The position numbers and the translations under genes were made by a program. A model generated the notes under the pieces. It did not search any database and was not told the DNA's origin. It worked only from the letters and a program-made list of their open reading frames with translations. Below are positions 16,780-24,833 of a stretch of DNA of 35,290 nucleotides, piece by piece; within the stretch, counting starts at the first letter, position 1, and every line of letters begins with the position of its first letter. This DNA comes from a virus, in the IMG/VR virus record IMGVR_UViG_3300032173_000020, positions 1 to 35,290 of that record; one strand, written 5' to 3'.

Positions 16780-17286
16780 TCACCACCTGTATGAGACTTC
16801 GAGCATCACATTTGACGAGGACGTGGTCCCGATCATGGACCCCTCGGCATAGGCTGCAGCATAGAACGATCCCACACGAAAGAACGTCCACCGGGCGAAC
16901 AGGTCGATCTCGGTCTTGCCTACCCCGTACCGTGCCCCGATTTCCTTCTGATCCTCGAAACCGAACAAGGACAGCGGCTTCGGCCTGGTCAGGATATGCA
17001 CCTCGCCGGTCGAGGGGCTGACCGTTGACACAACCTCTGACCCGCCAGGCGTTGCAGGGCAGTCTGCCGTGGCCACCACGGGGTTGCCCTGGACCGTGTC
17101 GCCGGTTCCCTGGACGTTTCCGCCCTGGACCGGGACCGGCACCTTGACGTAAACCGTCTTAGTCCGGTCCTGGTACTCGGTCCTGATCCGCTCCACTTCC
17201 TTCGGGTGATACCAGGACCAGACCGCAGCCGAGAGCATGAGCAGCGCGATCACCCAGGGGCTGTATAATTTGACCTTGTCCATCAT
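16780..17286 (-). CDS. Membrane-anchored lysis-region protein, unknown function
   Basis: A 168-aa protein with one N-terminal membrane segment (about 10-25, WVIALLMLSAAVW). A charged stretch and a Gly/Val/Thr-rich linker follow. The aromatic-rich C-terminus has an alternating beta pattern ending SYRW, reminiscent of outer-membrane strands. It lies at the end of the lysis block (holin, lysozyme), so an i-spanin-like or unimolecular-spanin role is possible. No family is recognised. The ATG start overlaps the holin stop. Confidence 0.5.
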   Translation of the reverse strand: MMDKVKLYSPWVIALLMLSAAVWSWYHPKEVERIRTEYQDRTKTVYVKVPVPVQGGNVQGTGDTVQGNPVVATADCPATPGGSEVVSTVSPSTGEVHILTRPKPLSLFGFEDQKEIGARYGVGKTEIDLFARWTFFRVGSFYAAAYAEGSMIGTTSSSNVMLEVSYRW

Positions 17287-17519
17287 TTTGAATCCTCCGG
17301 GGGTTTCTGTCCGTTTTGCCAGGACTCGTTCATTTTCCCGATCGCATACAGCGCTGACACAAACACGGCATGACCGAGCAGCGTGGCCGGATCTGTCAGC
17401 TTTGTCGTGGAAAAGACCACGAACGTGATCCAGACCAGCGAACAGACCAGGGCCATGAATGACCCGAACCGTGCCCAGGACGCCCCGCCGTCTGACGAAA
17501 ACATTTTACTGAATTCCAT
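17283..17519 (-). CDS. Putative holin
   Basis: A 78-aa protein with two hydrophobic segments (about 20-37 and 45-60: FMALVCSLVWITFVVF and LLGHAVFVSALYAIG) and a charged hydrophilic C-terminus ending PPEDSK. It sits immediately downstream of the lysozyme gene. Size and topology fit a class II holin that would form the inner-membrane hole for endolysin. The start at 17519 is set by GGGAGG upstream. Confidence 0.6.
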   Translation of the reverse strand: MEFSKMFSSDGGASWARFGSFMALVCSLVWITFVVFSTTKLTDPATLLGHAVFVSALYAIGKMNESWQNGQKPPEDSK

Positions 17520-17533
17520 GGTCCTGCCTCCCT

Positions 17534-17953
17534 TTAATCCTGGATTTCTCCGGTGAGTATGATCCGCGCCAGCTCGATCGCCCTGGGCCCTACCTGCCGC
17601 GCCCACTTGCTTGCCAGCATATGATCGTGCGCGCTTTGCCATTTGCCGTCTTGTATGGCGTTCAGCGTGTCGTGAAAACCCATCAGGCCGTAGATCCCCA
17701 GGTTGAACGTCATGTTGATAAGCACGGCCCGGCGCGGCCAGTCGAGGTTTGCGGTCCAGGGCAAGGACGTGTTTAGATCGTCCGTGGCGCTTTGGATATC
17801 GTTTTCTAGCAGCTGCATGGCCTCTGTTTTGCTGATCCCGTTGTCGTCAAGGTTACGGCCCACGCCTATAGTGGTCTTTCCGACCGTGTCTTTGTAGGGC
17901 TTGAGCCTTAAACCTTCGTGTCGCACCAACATGTCTTTAAGCGTTTCTGGCAT
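17534..17953 (-). CDS. Endolysin, T4-type lysozyme (GH24)
   Basis: A 139-aa muramidase that cleaves the glycan strands of peptidoglycan. The catalytic triad region is plain: E in RHEGLRLKPY, D in YKDTVGK and T in TIGVGRNL (E..D..T order of phage lysozymes). The C-terminal helices (MTFNLG, then WARQVGPRA) match the family. There is no signal sequence, so export depends on the neighbouring holin. The start at ATG 17953 is fixed by GGGAGG six bases upstream; a longer frame lacks such a site. Confidence 0.92.
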   Translation of the reverse strand: MPETLKDMLVRHEGLRLKPYKDTVGKTTIGVGRNLDDNGISKTEAMQLLENDIQSATDDLNTSLPWTANLDWPRRAVLINMTFNLGIYGLMGFHDTLNAIQDGKWQSAHDHMLASKWARQVGPRAIELARIILTGEIQD

Positions 17954-18062
17954 CTTCTGCCTCCCATCCGCAATGGTTGCACGCGAATACATCCTCTTTC
18001 TGTTCCTTGGTCAATGGCGTGCCGCAACAGGGGCACATGGCATGCCAGAGAGAGCGGATCAT
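17937..18062 (-). CDS. Small zinc-ribbon protein
   Basis: A 41-aa protein with two Cys motifs, CPCCG (about 10-14) and CNHCG (about 28-32), giving a one-knuckle zinc ribbon. Its ATG overlaps the stop of the upstream membrane-protein gene (ATGA), and its 3' end overlaps the lysozyme start by 17 bp, so it sits tightly in the lysis operon. Function unknown. Confidence 0.6.
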   Translation of the reverse strand: MIRSLWHAMCPCCGTPLTKEQKEDVFACNHCGWEAEDARNA

Positions 18063-18319
18063 TTATGATAGACCGCCGCGACGGCCATGCCCACACAGAG
18101 CGAAGACAATAGCGTAATGAGCGCCAAGGTTGCCCAGCCGGGCCGCTTTGCATTGTTCGCCGCCTGTTCCGCCCAATGCAGGGTTTGTGTCTCGATCTTC
18201 GAATACATCTTGTCAAAGTTCGTGTGCAAGGCCCCCTCCATGTTTGTCATGCGCCGGTCAAGCTCCCGGTGCTGAAGTTCGCAGACTTCGGGATCTATGC
18301 AGTCGTCTTTCTGCGACAT
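18059..18319 (-). CDS. C-tail-anchored coiled-coil membrane protein (lysis region)
   Basis: An 86-aa protein. The N-terminus (SQKDDCIDPEVCELQHRELDRRM) continues into a short coiled coil to about residue 60. One C-terminal membrane helix follows (about 63-85, LALITLLSSLCVGMAVAAVY). The layout resembles XhlA-like, holin-associated phage proteins. The start at 18319 is set by a GGGGGAT motif. It lies directly upstream of the zinc ribbon and lysozyme genes, so a role in lysis timing is plausible. Confidence 0.55.
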   Translation of the reverse strand: MSQKDDCIDPEVCELQHRELDRRMTNMEGALHTNFDKMYSKIETQTLHWAEQAANNAKRPGWATLALITLLSSLCVGMAVAAVYHK

Positions 18320-18321
18320 TC

Positions 18322-18498
18322 TTATCCCCCTGTTGCCCGTATAGTTTCGTCTTTTATGTCCTGGGCGATCGGGTCCCAAACCATGCCCTTGCTCGACCCG
18401 TCCTAGGGCGACCATGTGCCGTTCTTTGTATAGACCGCTGCCCCGCCGCGCAGGTTTAGGTCGTATGGGTGAAGATCGTCAACCTGTCCCTGGCCCAT
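18322..18498 (-). pseudogene. Small gene interrupted by an in-frame amber codon
   Basis: ATG 18498, preceded by GAGGGG at five bases, opens a 31-codon frame (MGQGQVDDLHPYDLNL and on) that stops at TAG (18403-18405). The same frame then continues for 26 more codons, through KGMVWDPIAQDIKDETI, to TAA at 18322-18324, next to the following gene's ribosome-binding site. The whole interval looks like one 58-residue coding gene with a TAG inside. It may be a nonsense mutation, a read-through codon or a sequencing error. The function is unknown. Confidence 0.45.
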
Positions 18499-18508
18499 TG
18501 TTGCCCCT

Positions 18509-18979
18509 CTACTTAATGTTTTTTATGCTGTCACAAAGAACCTGCGTCCCGGTCATACGGCAGGTGAACCAATCAATCGCGCCGGTCGTGGTCGTCATTG
18601 CAGAAGCCACGCCGCCAGGCCAAAGGGTCGAGGTCCAGGCCATAGGTGCCGAGGCCGTGCCCTGCGTTACGATCAGGTTGACGATCTGCAAACCTTCGGA
18701 AGGCTGAAACCAATCAATAGTGCAGGTCCCATGACTTGCCAGCGTGAGCGTTTGAAAAGAACCCCGCGACGGCCTGACGGTGTACGTTGCGCTGCTGCAT
18801 ACGCCCGCGCTGTAAACAGAGTTTCTTGATCCGGTCGTAACAGGGATACTGCCGTCGTCGATGATCTCAAACCCTGACGAGGTTGTGCGTCCCGTTACAG
18901 CGCCCGCGTACACGATCCCGACCGCAACAATGCAAACCACTAATGCCATGATGCCTACTACCGAGAATAGCTTTTTCAT
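18509..18979 (-). CDS. Exported protein, unknown function
   Basis: A 156-aa protein with a signal peptide (MKKLFSVVGIMALVVCIVAVGIVYAGA, cleavage expected around residue 25-27). The mature part is Thr/Ser/Gly-rich, with paired cysteines (CSSATY, GTCTIDWF, FTCRM, LCDS) that suggest disulfide-bonded beta structure in the periplasm. It is in the tail gene cluster, beside another exported protein of similar composition. Candidate roles are lysogenic conversion or virion decoration. No family is recognised. Confidence 0.6.
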   Translation of the reverse strand: MKKLFSVVGIMALVVCIVAVGIVYAGAVTGRTTSSGFEIIDDGSIPVTTGSRNSVYSAGVCSSATYTVRPSRGSFQTLTLASHGTCTIDWFQPSEGLQIVNLIVTQGTASAPMAWTSTLWPGGVASAMTTTTGAIDWFTCRMTGTQVLCDSIKNIK

Positions 18980-19027
18980 TGTGATGCCTCCTTGTGATTT
19001 AATAAGAGGGTACGACCCCCTGGACTA

Positions 19028-19423
19028 CTATCTGACAGAACAGCTTATATCTACGTTTTGCGTTGTAGAAAGTGACGAAGTCAACACGCTTTGCATGGCC
19101 GCGAACGTCTTGGTGAATTGCACGTTGCATTTGCCTGTTGTGCAGGTCACCATGGTGGTCAGGCCATTCGCGTCGAATGTCTCGACGCCTTTGTATGCGT
19201 TCCCGCCTTTAAACAGAACCGTCACGGTCGAGGTGAGCGTGGTTTTTATATCGCACCCTGCAGACTGCACAATGAAGGGCGCATATATCACGGGACCGTT
19301 CACGGCTGCGGTGGTTCCCGTGGACCCTGAATAGATCTGTAAGATCGTGGTTTCTGCGGACGATCCGAACGAGACGACCAGCGAGAGAACGACAACAGCG
19401 AAAACTAGCATGATCTTTTTCAT
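19028..19423 (-). CDS. Exported protein, unknown function
   Basis: A 131-aa protein with a clear signal peptide (MKKIMLVFAVVVLSLVVSF, cleavage near SSA-ET at about 23). The mature domain is Thr/Val-rich and beta-prone, with four cysteines (AGCDI, TCTTGKCN, ISCSVR). It resembles the 156-aa exported protein just downstream in character though not obviously in sequence. The start at 19423 has GGAGG; a longer frame begins without one. Export of two small Cys proteins from within a tail operon is unusual. Confidence 0.6.
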   Translation of the reverse strand: MKKIMLVFAVVVLSLVVSFGSSAETTILQIYSGSTGTTAAVNGPVIYAPFIVQSAGCDIKTTLTSTVTVLFKGGNAYKGVETFDANGLTTMVTCTTGKCNVQFTKTFAAMQSVLTSSLSTTQNVDISCSVR

Positions 19424-19427
19424 GGTG

Positions 19428-20018
19428 TTACCTCCGTACGTTAATGAATGGAAAATCCCCGACCGTTTCTCCGGGTTCTTCTTGTGCATCAACAGCCTTT
19501 GCTGTTCTCAATAATTCGGTAAATAGCTGCCATTGCGCGTCTTGCGTGGTGTTTGACTTCGTGAGCGGGTACGAAAGCATAAATGCCATATAGGCGATCA
19601 TGGCCTGTTTTACCAGGGCGTCCCATTCGGTCAGAAGTTCGTTTCTGTACACGTACCTAATATTCAAGGCTGATTCGTTGCACAGTATCTTCCGTCCCTC
19701 GATCTTGTATTCTGTCACGCCGTCCAGATCGAGCACCCTCAGTAGGTCCGTAGGCATAGTGAACGCATAGGTCCACTCGTAGGTAGGATCGGCTAGGTCC
19801 GGGGTCAGCGCTGCGCGTTTTACCGCGAAGTTCCAGGGATGCAGACGGAGAAAAGAATCCAGCGCTTCGTACCAGAAGGCTTTGCATAATTTACCCTCGG
19901 TGGTAAGATCGTCGAACGACGTTATGACGGTCCCTCCCAGCTTCAAAATTGCCGCGTTGCAAATGCCAATGGCCGATACAACGTCTGCGTATTCGGGTGT
20001 TACAATTACCGGGCTCAT
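19428..20018 (-). CDS. Tail tubular protein A-like (head-tail adaptor)
   Basis: A 196-aa protein with hallmarks of podovirus gp11-like adaptors. The N-terminal helix includes AAILKLGGTVITSFDD, followed by AFWYEALDSFLRLHPWNFA (about 48-66). The second half is helical (MIAYMAFMLSYPL). It joins the portal to the tail nozzle. ATG 20018 overlaps the stop of the preceding gene and has a GAGGTGA site. Confidence 0.8.
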   Translation of the reverse strand: MSPVIVTPEYADVVSAIGICNAAILKLGGTVITSFDDLTTEGKLCKAFWYEALDSFLRLHPWNFAVKRAALTPDLADPTYEWTYAFTMPTDLLRVLDLDGVTEYKIEGRKILCNESALNIRYVYRNELLTEWDALVKQAMIAYMAFMLSYPLTKSNTTQDAQWQLFTELLRTAKAVDAQEEPGETVGDFPFINVRR

Positions 20019-20722
20019 ATGGTCACCTCTGCGGTCGTGACTTTGTACTCTCCCTGCTTGTAAAATACGATTTTGTACGTGCTGCCCGCGTCAAGATAGA
20101 TCGGATAGGTCCAGCGGCCATCAGCTTTCGTGATCCCCCGGCCTTGAATGTATGTATCTCCGTTATTACCTGCATCGTAATCGGATTTAAGGTAAGCCTT
20201 GATCGTGACATTATCAACGCCAACACCGCCCGACGTGGTAACGCGCAGATTGTCCGCTCCTCCGGTGTTGTGATCTACCGCCGTGTCTCCGGTCCCGTTC
20301 AGCAGCGCTTTGACTGCTGCGATCGAAGCGGTCAGATCCGTGCGAGTTGATGCGACAGAGTAATCCATATTATTCAGATCTCCGGTGAATAGAGCGCTTG
20401 CATGGCCAAAGGTCTGAATTATAATTTCCTGATCTTCCCATTCCTTCGTTGCTGTCTGGTCGATGAATCTGATCACCAGTGTCTTACATTGCATGGCCGT
20501 GGCGTCTGGTTTGACCTGGACCGACGTACTGGAGGCCGGGGCCACGGCCACAAAGTTACTGAACGTGCCCACGCCTTCGATGTTGGCGAACGCGTCGCCG
20601 TCCTTACTGATCTGCACGTCACCCGAGGCCAGCGTGGGATTTGCCTTGTAGTCCACGGCCCCGCGAGTGATCAAGGGTATGCCATCAACCTGCGCCGCCA
20701 CTCCATACTTTCGCAAAAACAT
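20015..20722 (-). CDS. Tail or fibre-associated structural protein
   Basis: A 235-aa beta-rich protein. The N-terminal part (about 10-125) resembles attachment or baseplate-type domains. The C-terminal part (about 150-235) looks like an Ig- or CNA-like sandwich: NLRVTTSGGVGVDNVTIKAY, then TYKIVFYKQGEYKVTTAEV. It is coupled by TAATG to the LamG-domain gene. A role in the tail fibre or host-recognition complex is inferred from context. Confidence 0.5.
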   Translation of the reverse strand: MFLRKYGVAAQVDGIPLITRGAVDYKANPTLASGDVQISKDGDAFANIEGVGTFSNFVAVAPASSTSVQVKPDATAMQCKTLVIRFIDQTATKEWEDQEIIIQTFGHASALFTGDLNNMDYSVASTRTDLTASIAAVKALLNGTGDTAVDHNTGGADNLRVTTSGGVGVDNVTIKAYLKSDYDAGNNGDTYIQGRGITKADGRWTYPIYLDAGSTYKIVFYKQGEYKVTTAEVTI

Positions 20723-21519
20723 TAAGCAGCCCTCCCGGTGAATATGCGACGATTTACAGATCTCATATCAGGCAGCAGCGAGGAAGATGGAACAGCCCAC
20801 AAACGGCGAACCGGATACCCTATTGACCAAGCATAATATTCGCCGATCTCCGCCGGCGTCAGCTCCCGGTTGAATATGGCAACGTTGTTGATCGGTGCGT
20901 TCCAATAATAGGCGACCTCACCCGCCGATCTATTTCCTATCTCTAGCGCTGCGGTCCCGATGGTGGTCAAGGAAAGACTATTCGCTAGGATCGCGCAATC
21001 CTGACCCTGGCCATTTATAAATAAAGAAACGCCTGCACCTGTGCTGCTGCCGTCGTAAGTTGAAACGACATGATACAACCTTCCAGACTGTAGGCTATTT
21101 GCCGGAGAATTAACCCGGATATAATTCGAGCCGGTGTTATTGGCAAGCTCAAAAAGCAATGACGTGCCTGAGTAATAAAGGGCAAAACCTCGATATGGTG
21201 AGCTGCTGGTTAATTTTGATATTGCGTACCCGTTCGCATTTGAGCAACGGTAAAACCAGGCCATGATCGTGAACGCCTGGGTACGCTCATAGGCCAGATA
21301 ATTGCCATAGCTGATATACTTGTTTGCGGAAAACGTGTACCCGGAGTTAATAAATCCAGGTGCTGGTGTAGCGTTGTTGTTGACTATAGCCAGGTTGTTC
21401 ATGCCTTCGTCGATCGCGTTTCCGTTCATTCGAGCGTACAGGTCCAGGTTCGCAGCGCCAAAGAATTGTTTGACGTTGCCTGCTTGCAAGTCTCTCCTGT
21501 TTATTACCTGTTGCAACAT
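20722..21519 (-). CDS. LamG/concanavalin-like tail protein
   Basis: A 265-aa protein with a jelly-roll laminin-G-like domain at about 25-225. Typical strands are visible: FTIMAWFYRC, YHVVSTYDGSS, VSLFINGQ, LEIGNRSAGEVAYYWNAPI and NVAIFNRELTPAEI. The last is the usual end of the LamG_3 fold. The probable role is carbohydrate binding during adsorption. The start is ATG 21519, which overlaps the previous stop (TAATG); the longer upstream extension lies over the preceding gene and is not coding. Confidence 0.75.
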   Translation of the reverse strand: MLQQVINRRDLQAGNVKQFFGAANLDLYARMNGNAIDEGMNNLAIVNNNATPAPGFINSGYTFSANKYISYGNYLAYERTQAFTIMAWFYRCSNANGYAISKLTSSSPYRGFALYYSGTSLLFELANNTGSNYIRVNSPANSLQSGRLYHVVSTYDGSSTGAGVSLFINGQGQDCAILANSLSLTTIGTAALEIGNRSAGEVAYYWNAPINNVAIFNRELTPAEIGEYYAWSIGYPVRRLWAVPSSSLLPDMRSVNRRIFTGRAA

Positions 21520-21926
21520 TAGACCCCCTGGTACTGAATTCCCTGGTATTTTGCAGTATTTCCAGATCCGGCCAGCGCCGCGCCGGTGTTGTTCTTGACC
21601 ATGAGCTTGAACCGCTGCGGAGCTGCGAACCGTGCATGATACCTTTGGAGATCTACGGCCAGCGGAATGGACGGCAAAGGCATGGCGCTTTCCCATGTTC
21701 CATAGTTCGTACCGCCGTCGATACTCTTGGCGATCCTTACATCGAGCCAGGCCCCGGCGGCTGCGGTTCCGTCGATATATATTTCGATCTCGATCTCGTC
21801 GTCTAGGTTCGAGCTGTTATCAACCGCGTCAGAGACTGCGGTCGAATCATTCGCAAGACTGTCCAGGGCCGTGGCCCAGGTGAGTGAAGAGGCTGCCCGG
21901 AATGATGGTTTAAACGTCGTCGCCAT
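21519..21926 (-). CDS. Virion protein, unknown function
   Basis: A 135-aa beta-rich protein with a motif run EIEIEIYIDGTAAAGAWLDVRIAKSIDGG (about 45-72) and aromatic residues near the end. It is embedded in a run of coupled tail/head genes, upstream of the LamG protein, and is probably a fibre or decoration component. The family is not recognised. Confidence 0.5.
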   Translation of the reverse strand: MATTFKPSFRAASSLTWATALDSLANDSTAVSDAVDNSSNLDDEIEIEIYIDGTAAAGAWLDVRIAKSIDGGTNYGTWESAMPLPSIPLAVDLQRYHARFAAPQRFKLMVKNNTGAALAGSGNTAKYQGIQYQGV

Positions 21927-21935
21927 GAATCCCCC

Positions 21936-22235
21936 TTATAAACTAAACGCGGTGAACATAGAATTAACGGTGAATTCAAGATCGTTGTCGGTTGGTTCGT
22001 TGTCTGCTGCCAGGGTTGTCGAGACCGTTGCGTTCGTGGCCACGGCGATCGCGGCGATCGCCAGGTTCGCAGATCCGTCCATGACCTTGCGCGCATAGAT
22101 CAGGCGTTCGGCGTGGTTCGTTGTGGTCCCTAGTTCTGACATGACTGCAATCGCAGCTTTGATCAAGAAATATCTGACCCGGACCTGAAACGCCCACCCG
22201 CCTGCTGCCTCCACTACCTTCTGCGAATTCGACAT
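21936..22235 (-). CDS. Small virion-region protein, unknown function
   Basis: A 99-aa protein. A helical N-terminal half (YFLIKAAIAVMSELGTTTNHAERLIYARKV) precedes a Thr/Asn/Ala-rich second half. It has no cysteines or enzyme motif. It lies in the structural operon just downstream of a hairpin terminator or attenuator (22263-22290). Only the context suggests a virion role. Confidence 0.5.
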   Translation of the reverse strand: MSNSQKVVEAAGGWAFQVRVRYFLIKAAIAVMSELGTTTNHAERLIYARKVMDGSANLAIAAIAVATNATVSTTLAADNEPTDNDLEFTVNSMFTAFSL

Positions 22236-22262
22236 TGTCTTGATCTCCTGGTTTTTAAGAAT

Positions 22263-22290
22263 GGTCCCGACCTCTTCCGAGGCCGGGACC
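22263..22290 (-). terminator. Hairpin, probable (attenuating) terminator
   Basis: On the minus strand GGTCCCGGCCTC and GAGGTCGGGACC pair over 12 bp around a GGAA loop, followed by ATTCTT. The U-run is weak, so partial termination between the capsid block and the tail block is more likely than a complete stop. Confidence 0.6.
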
Positions 22291-22306
22291 GTGTTCAGGT
22301 CTGGTG

Positions 22307-22744
22307 CTAGTCGATCATGTACGGGATCATGACCGTGATCACTTGGACCGCCTTTATCGCTGCGGTCGCGTTCGTCACGATTACTTCAATGCCTGCCGCC
22401 GGGGTAACATAGCCCGCGCCGCTTGCCAGGCACGCTTCGAGCGCCACGCTTCCGAGCGTTGCCGCTGCGGTTGCGCCCACGAACTTGGTGTCCGCACCCG
22501 TAACGCCGACCTGCAAGGTCTCGTTCGTGTTGCCGGTGTGCCAGAACATCATCCCGCCGGGCAAGATACGCGCATTTCCGGGAAGTCTGCGCATATGCAG
22601 CACGTCGCCTATGCTGCCATCGACTGCGCCCTGTGTGTAGGTGTCGTAGTACATACGCACCCTGCCGCCGCCGTCGCTCGGTATGTGCTTTACAGGCGGG
22701 GTTGCATTGTCGTTGTTGTAGCCGGTGCTGTAAATATTCGCCAT
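22307..22744 (-). CDS. Putative head decoration protein
   Basis: A 145-aa Gly/Ala/Thr-rich beta protein immediately downstream of the capsid gene, a frequent place for decoration or head-stabilising proteins. Notable segments are VLHMRRLPGNARILPGGMMFW and AAAATLGSVALEACL. AGGAGG stands before ATG 22744. A hairpin terminator follows, so capsid and this protein may be made in higher amounts than the downstream tail proteins. Confidence 0.55.
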   Translation of the reverse strand: MANIYSTGYNNDNATPPVKHIPSDGGGRVRMYYDTYTQGAVDGSIGDVLHMRRLPGNARILPGGMMFWHTGNTNETLQVGVTGADTKFVGATAAATLGSVALEACLASGAGYVTPAAGIEVIVTNATAAIKAVQVITVMIPYMID

Positions 22745-22811
22745 GGTAAAACCTCCTGGTTTATGGTTAGTGGTTGAACTACAGGGCCGTCATATTGACC
22801 GGCCCGATTAC

Positions 22812-23699
22812 CTACGCCGAAACTATCTCATTGCAAGCGATCTCAACGACCTTTACGTCTTCCGTGCGGACCGCGCCCACGCTCTGCTTGCTGTATGCGT
22901 ACGGGAGAAACTTCTTATCCGGACGTTCGCCGAGCTTCGTGGTGATATCCTTGCCGATCCCGAGGGTCACGCCGCTCTTGCAGTAGGCGTAGCAGAACCG
23001 CTCAAACGCGGTCTTCGGCAGGAGTTGCGTACGCACCCAGGTGAATCCCATCCATGTGTCTACCTCGCCAGCCACAAGCGCCTTTACCGAATTGTAATCC
23101 GTGCTCGTAAACTTGTCGATGTTCAGCATGTTTTCGAGCTGTTCCATGGTGTAGACCATCACCAGCTCGTCGTTTGGATCGTCTTCGTTGAACGCTTCTG
23201 CCCTGCCCAGGATGCCGCGAGCAGCGATCACCTTGGCAATGGTCAAACCCGTGCCGCCGTTGGCGATCTTCTGCGCTGCGGGAAGAACTACCGTTGTGGC
23301 AGAGCTGTCCTGACCCTGACGTGCAGATCCGCCGAGGGCCGCGATAATGACCTTGTCTTTCCTGCGCATGAGCGAGGCGACTCCGCCCGCGATCGTCGGA
23401 GACGTGGGGTCGGCCAGCATCTTGAGCTGGTCCATATCGTCCATGAGCTTGCCCCACTCCCAGTCTGACAGGTCGATCCAGCGGCGCTCGAAGTTGTCCG
23501 CCATATGCGGGCTGTCTCCGTAGCGCTCAGTCCGCTGCTGGTCCTCTTCCGCGCCGACCCGATCAACGGACTTTGATGAGCCGACGATGTTGCTGTCAAC
23601 CAGAACGTGTTTTTCAAGGCGAGACTTCAGCTGCTGACTTTTCAGTTTGAAGTTGTCCGCAAATTGCTTTACGAATGCTTCCGTGATTTCATTGGCCAT
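22812..23699 (-). CDS. Major capsid protein
   Basis: A 295-aa protein between the scaffold and decoration genes. The N-terminus (ANEITEAFVKQFADNFKLKSQQ) is helical. Residues about 60-110 contain the pattern RYGDSPHMADNFERRWIDLSDWEWGKLMDD, and the C-terminal half has the P-domain-like sequence WMGFTWVRTQLLP. These fit the family of podovirus capsid proteins of about 300 aa seen in phiKMV-like and related phages. GGGAGG lies before ATG 23699. Confidence 0.82.
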   Translation of the reverse strand: MANEITEAFVKQFADNFKLKSQQLKSRLEKHVLVDSNIVGSSKSVDRVGAEEDQQRTERYGDSPHMADNFERRWIDLSDWEWGKLMDDMDQLKMLADPTSPTIAGGVASLMRRKDKVIIAALGGSARQGQDSSATTVVLPAAQKIANGGTGLTIAKVIAARGILGRAEAFNEDDPNDELVMVYTMEQLENMLNIDKFTSTDYNSVKALVAGEVDTWMGFTWVRTQLLPKTAFERFCYAYCKSGVTLGIGKDITTKLGERPDKKFLPYAYSKQSVGAVRTEDVKVVEIACNEIVSA

Positions 23700-23861
23700 G
23701 GTAAGGACCTCCCAAAAAGAGATTGCTTGTTTAACTGCTCTCGATTAGGTTGTCCTACCGTCTGGCCGGGCCGGTGAGGGTTGCCGGGGAGGGTAAGGGC
23801 CTGCTGTCGCTGCCGATCTGCCGGGGGCTTTCGCTTGTCTCGGAAAATCGGTGGAATTCTT
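23700..23861 (-). other. Intergenic region between scaffold and capsid genes
   Basis: A stretch of 162 bp without a credible gene. It is GC-rich with short self-complementary runs (for example CTGCCGATCTGCC near 23813), and it holds the capsid ribosome-binding site at its end. I see no convincing promoter or terminator. Confidence 0.4.
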
Positions 23862-24776
23862 CTACTTCGTGTTATACTGATTTTGATAAAGCGCCGTGAC
23901 CTTTGCCACGGTCGCGTTGTGCTCCGGGTGCTCTGCGTTCGTGTACGCTTCTGTTTTCATCAGCGCTTCGCGTGTCCCGTCTCCGGGCACGCCGTCGGGG
24001 TTCAATACCTGTGTGTCTTCGGTGATCCCGACGCCGACCTTGGCAAGAACTTTCATCAGCAGCTTGTAGGTCAGCTTTGAGTCTTTCCCGATGTTATCCA
24101 TGACCGCCTTGTCTGACTCGTCAGCCAGGTGGTTAAAACCTCGAACGATCGCTTTTCCCTGTGAATTGTAATCTGCTCCCCACTCGGTCTTTAATTCTGT
24201 TTCAACACTTTTCAGCGTTGTGTTGACCCGTGTGATCTCCTGCGTCTTTTGGATCTCCTGCCCCTGCGTGATCACCTCGGCATACTTATTGATCACGGTC
24301 TGGACCTGCTTGTTTGTCATGCCGGACCCGTGAAAGGTTTTAAGCAGCGCCTTCTCGCCTTCGGGTGTGAGCGCTACGCCTTCCGGGAATACTGAATAGT
24401 CGAGCTTATACCCTGCTTCATTCTCCGGAGGTACGTCGCCGCTGCCGAGCCGCTTTTCCAGGTGAGTGTATGACCCGAGCGTCTTGAGCAGCGTTGCTTC
24501 GTGGTCAATACTTCCGTCGGCCCGTGTTACTTTGAACTTATCGGGTATTGCGGGCGCTGCCGGCGCTGCCCCGCTTACCAGGTTTTTCGGCGCTCCCTGG
24601 CTTTCCGCTGTCGCTGCTGCCGGAGATCCCGACGCCGGTGTGGTCTGTGGGGAATTCGACGCCGACGGCGCGGCTGCTGCTGCCTGGTTCGTCGAGATTG
24701 AAGCTGCGATCGGTGTTTCCGGGCTTGTCGGCGATGCTGCTGCCGGGCTCGGTGTTTCTGTTGCTGTTTGTGTCAT
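23862..24776 (-). CDS. Capsid scaffolding protein
   Basis: A 304-aa protein directly upstream of the capsid gene. The first 90 residues are Ala/Pro/Ser/Thr-rich and probably disordered. A charged helical body follows (about 130-290), with NKQVQTVINKYAEVITQGQEIQ likely coiled coil. No enzyme motif is seen. Composition and location match T7 gp9-like and related podovirus scaffold proteins. GGAGG stands upstream of ATG 24776. Confidence 0.75.
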   Translation of the reverse strand: MTQTATETPSPAAASPTSPETPIAASISTNQAAAAAPSASNSPQTTPASGSPAAATAESQGAPKNLVSGAAPAAPAIPDKFKVTRADGSIDHEATLLKTLGSYTHLEKRLGSGDVPPENEAGYKLDYSVFPEGVALTPEGEKALLKTFHGSGMTNKQVQTVINKYAEVITQGQEIQKTQEITRVNTTLKSVETELKTEWGADYNSQGKAIVRGFNHLADESDKAVMDNIGKDSKLTYKLLMKVLAKVGVGITEDTQVLNPDGVPGDGTREALMKTEAYTNAEHPEHNATVAKVTALYQNQYNTK

Positions 24777-24833
24777 TGGTAAAATCCTCCGTGTCGTAAA
24801 TTTCCCAGCCTTTCGGCGTCATTCTTCGCGTTA

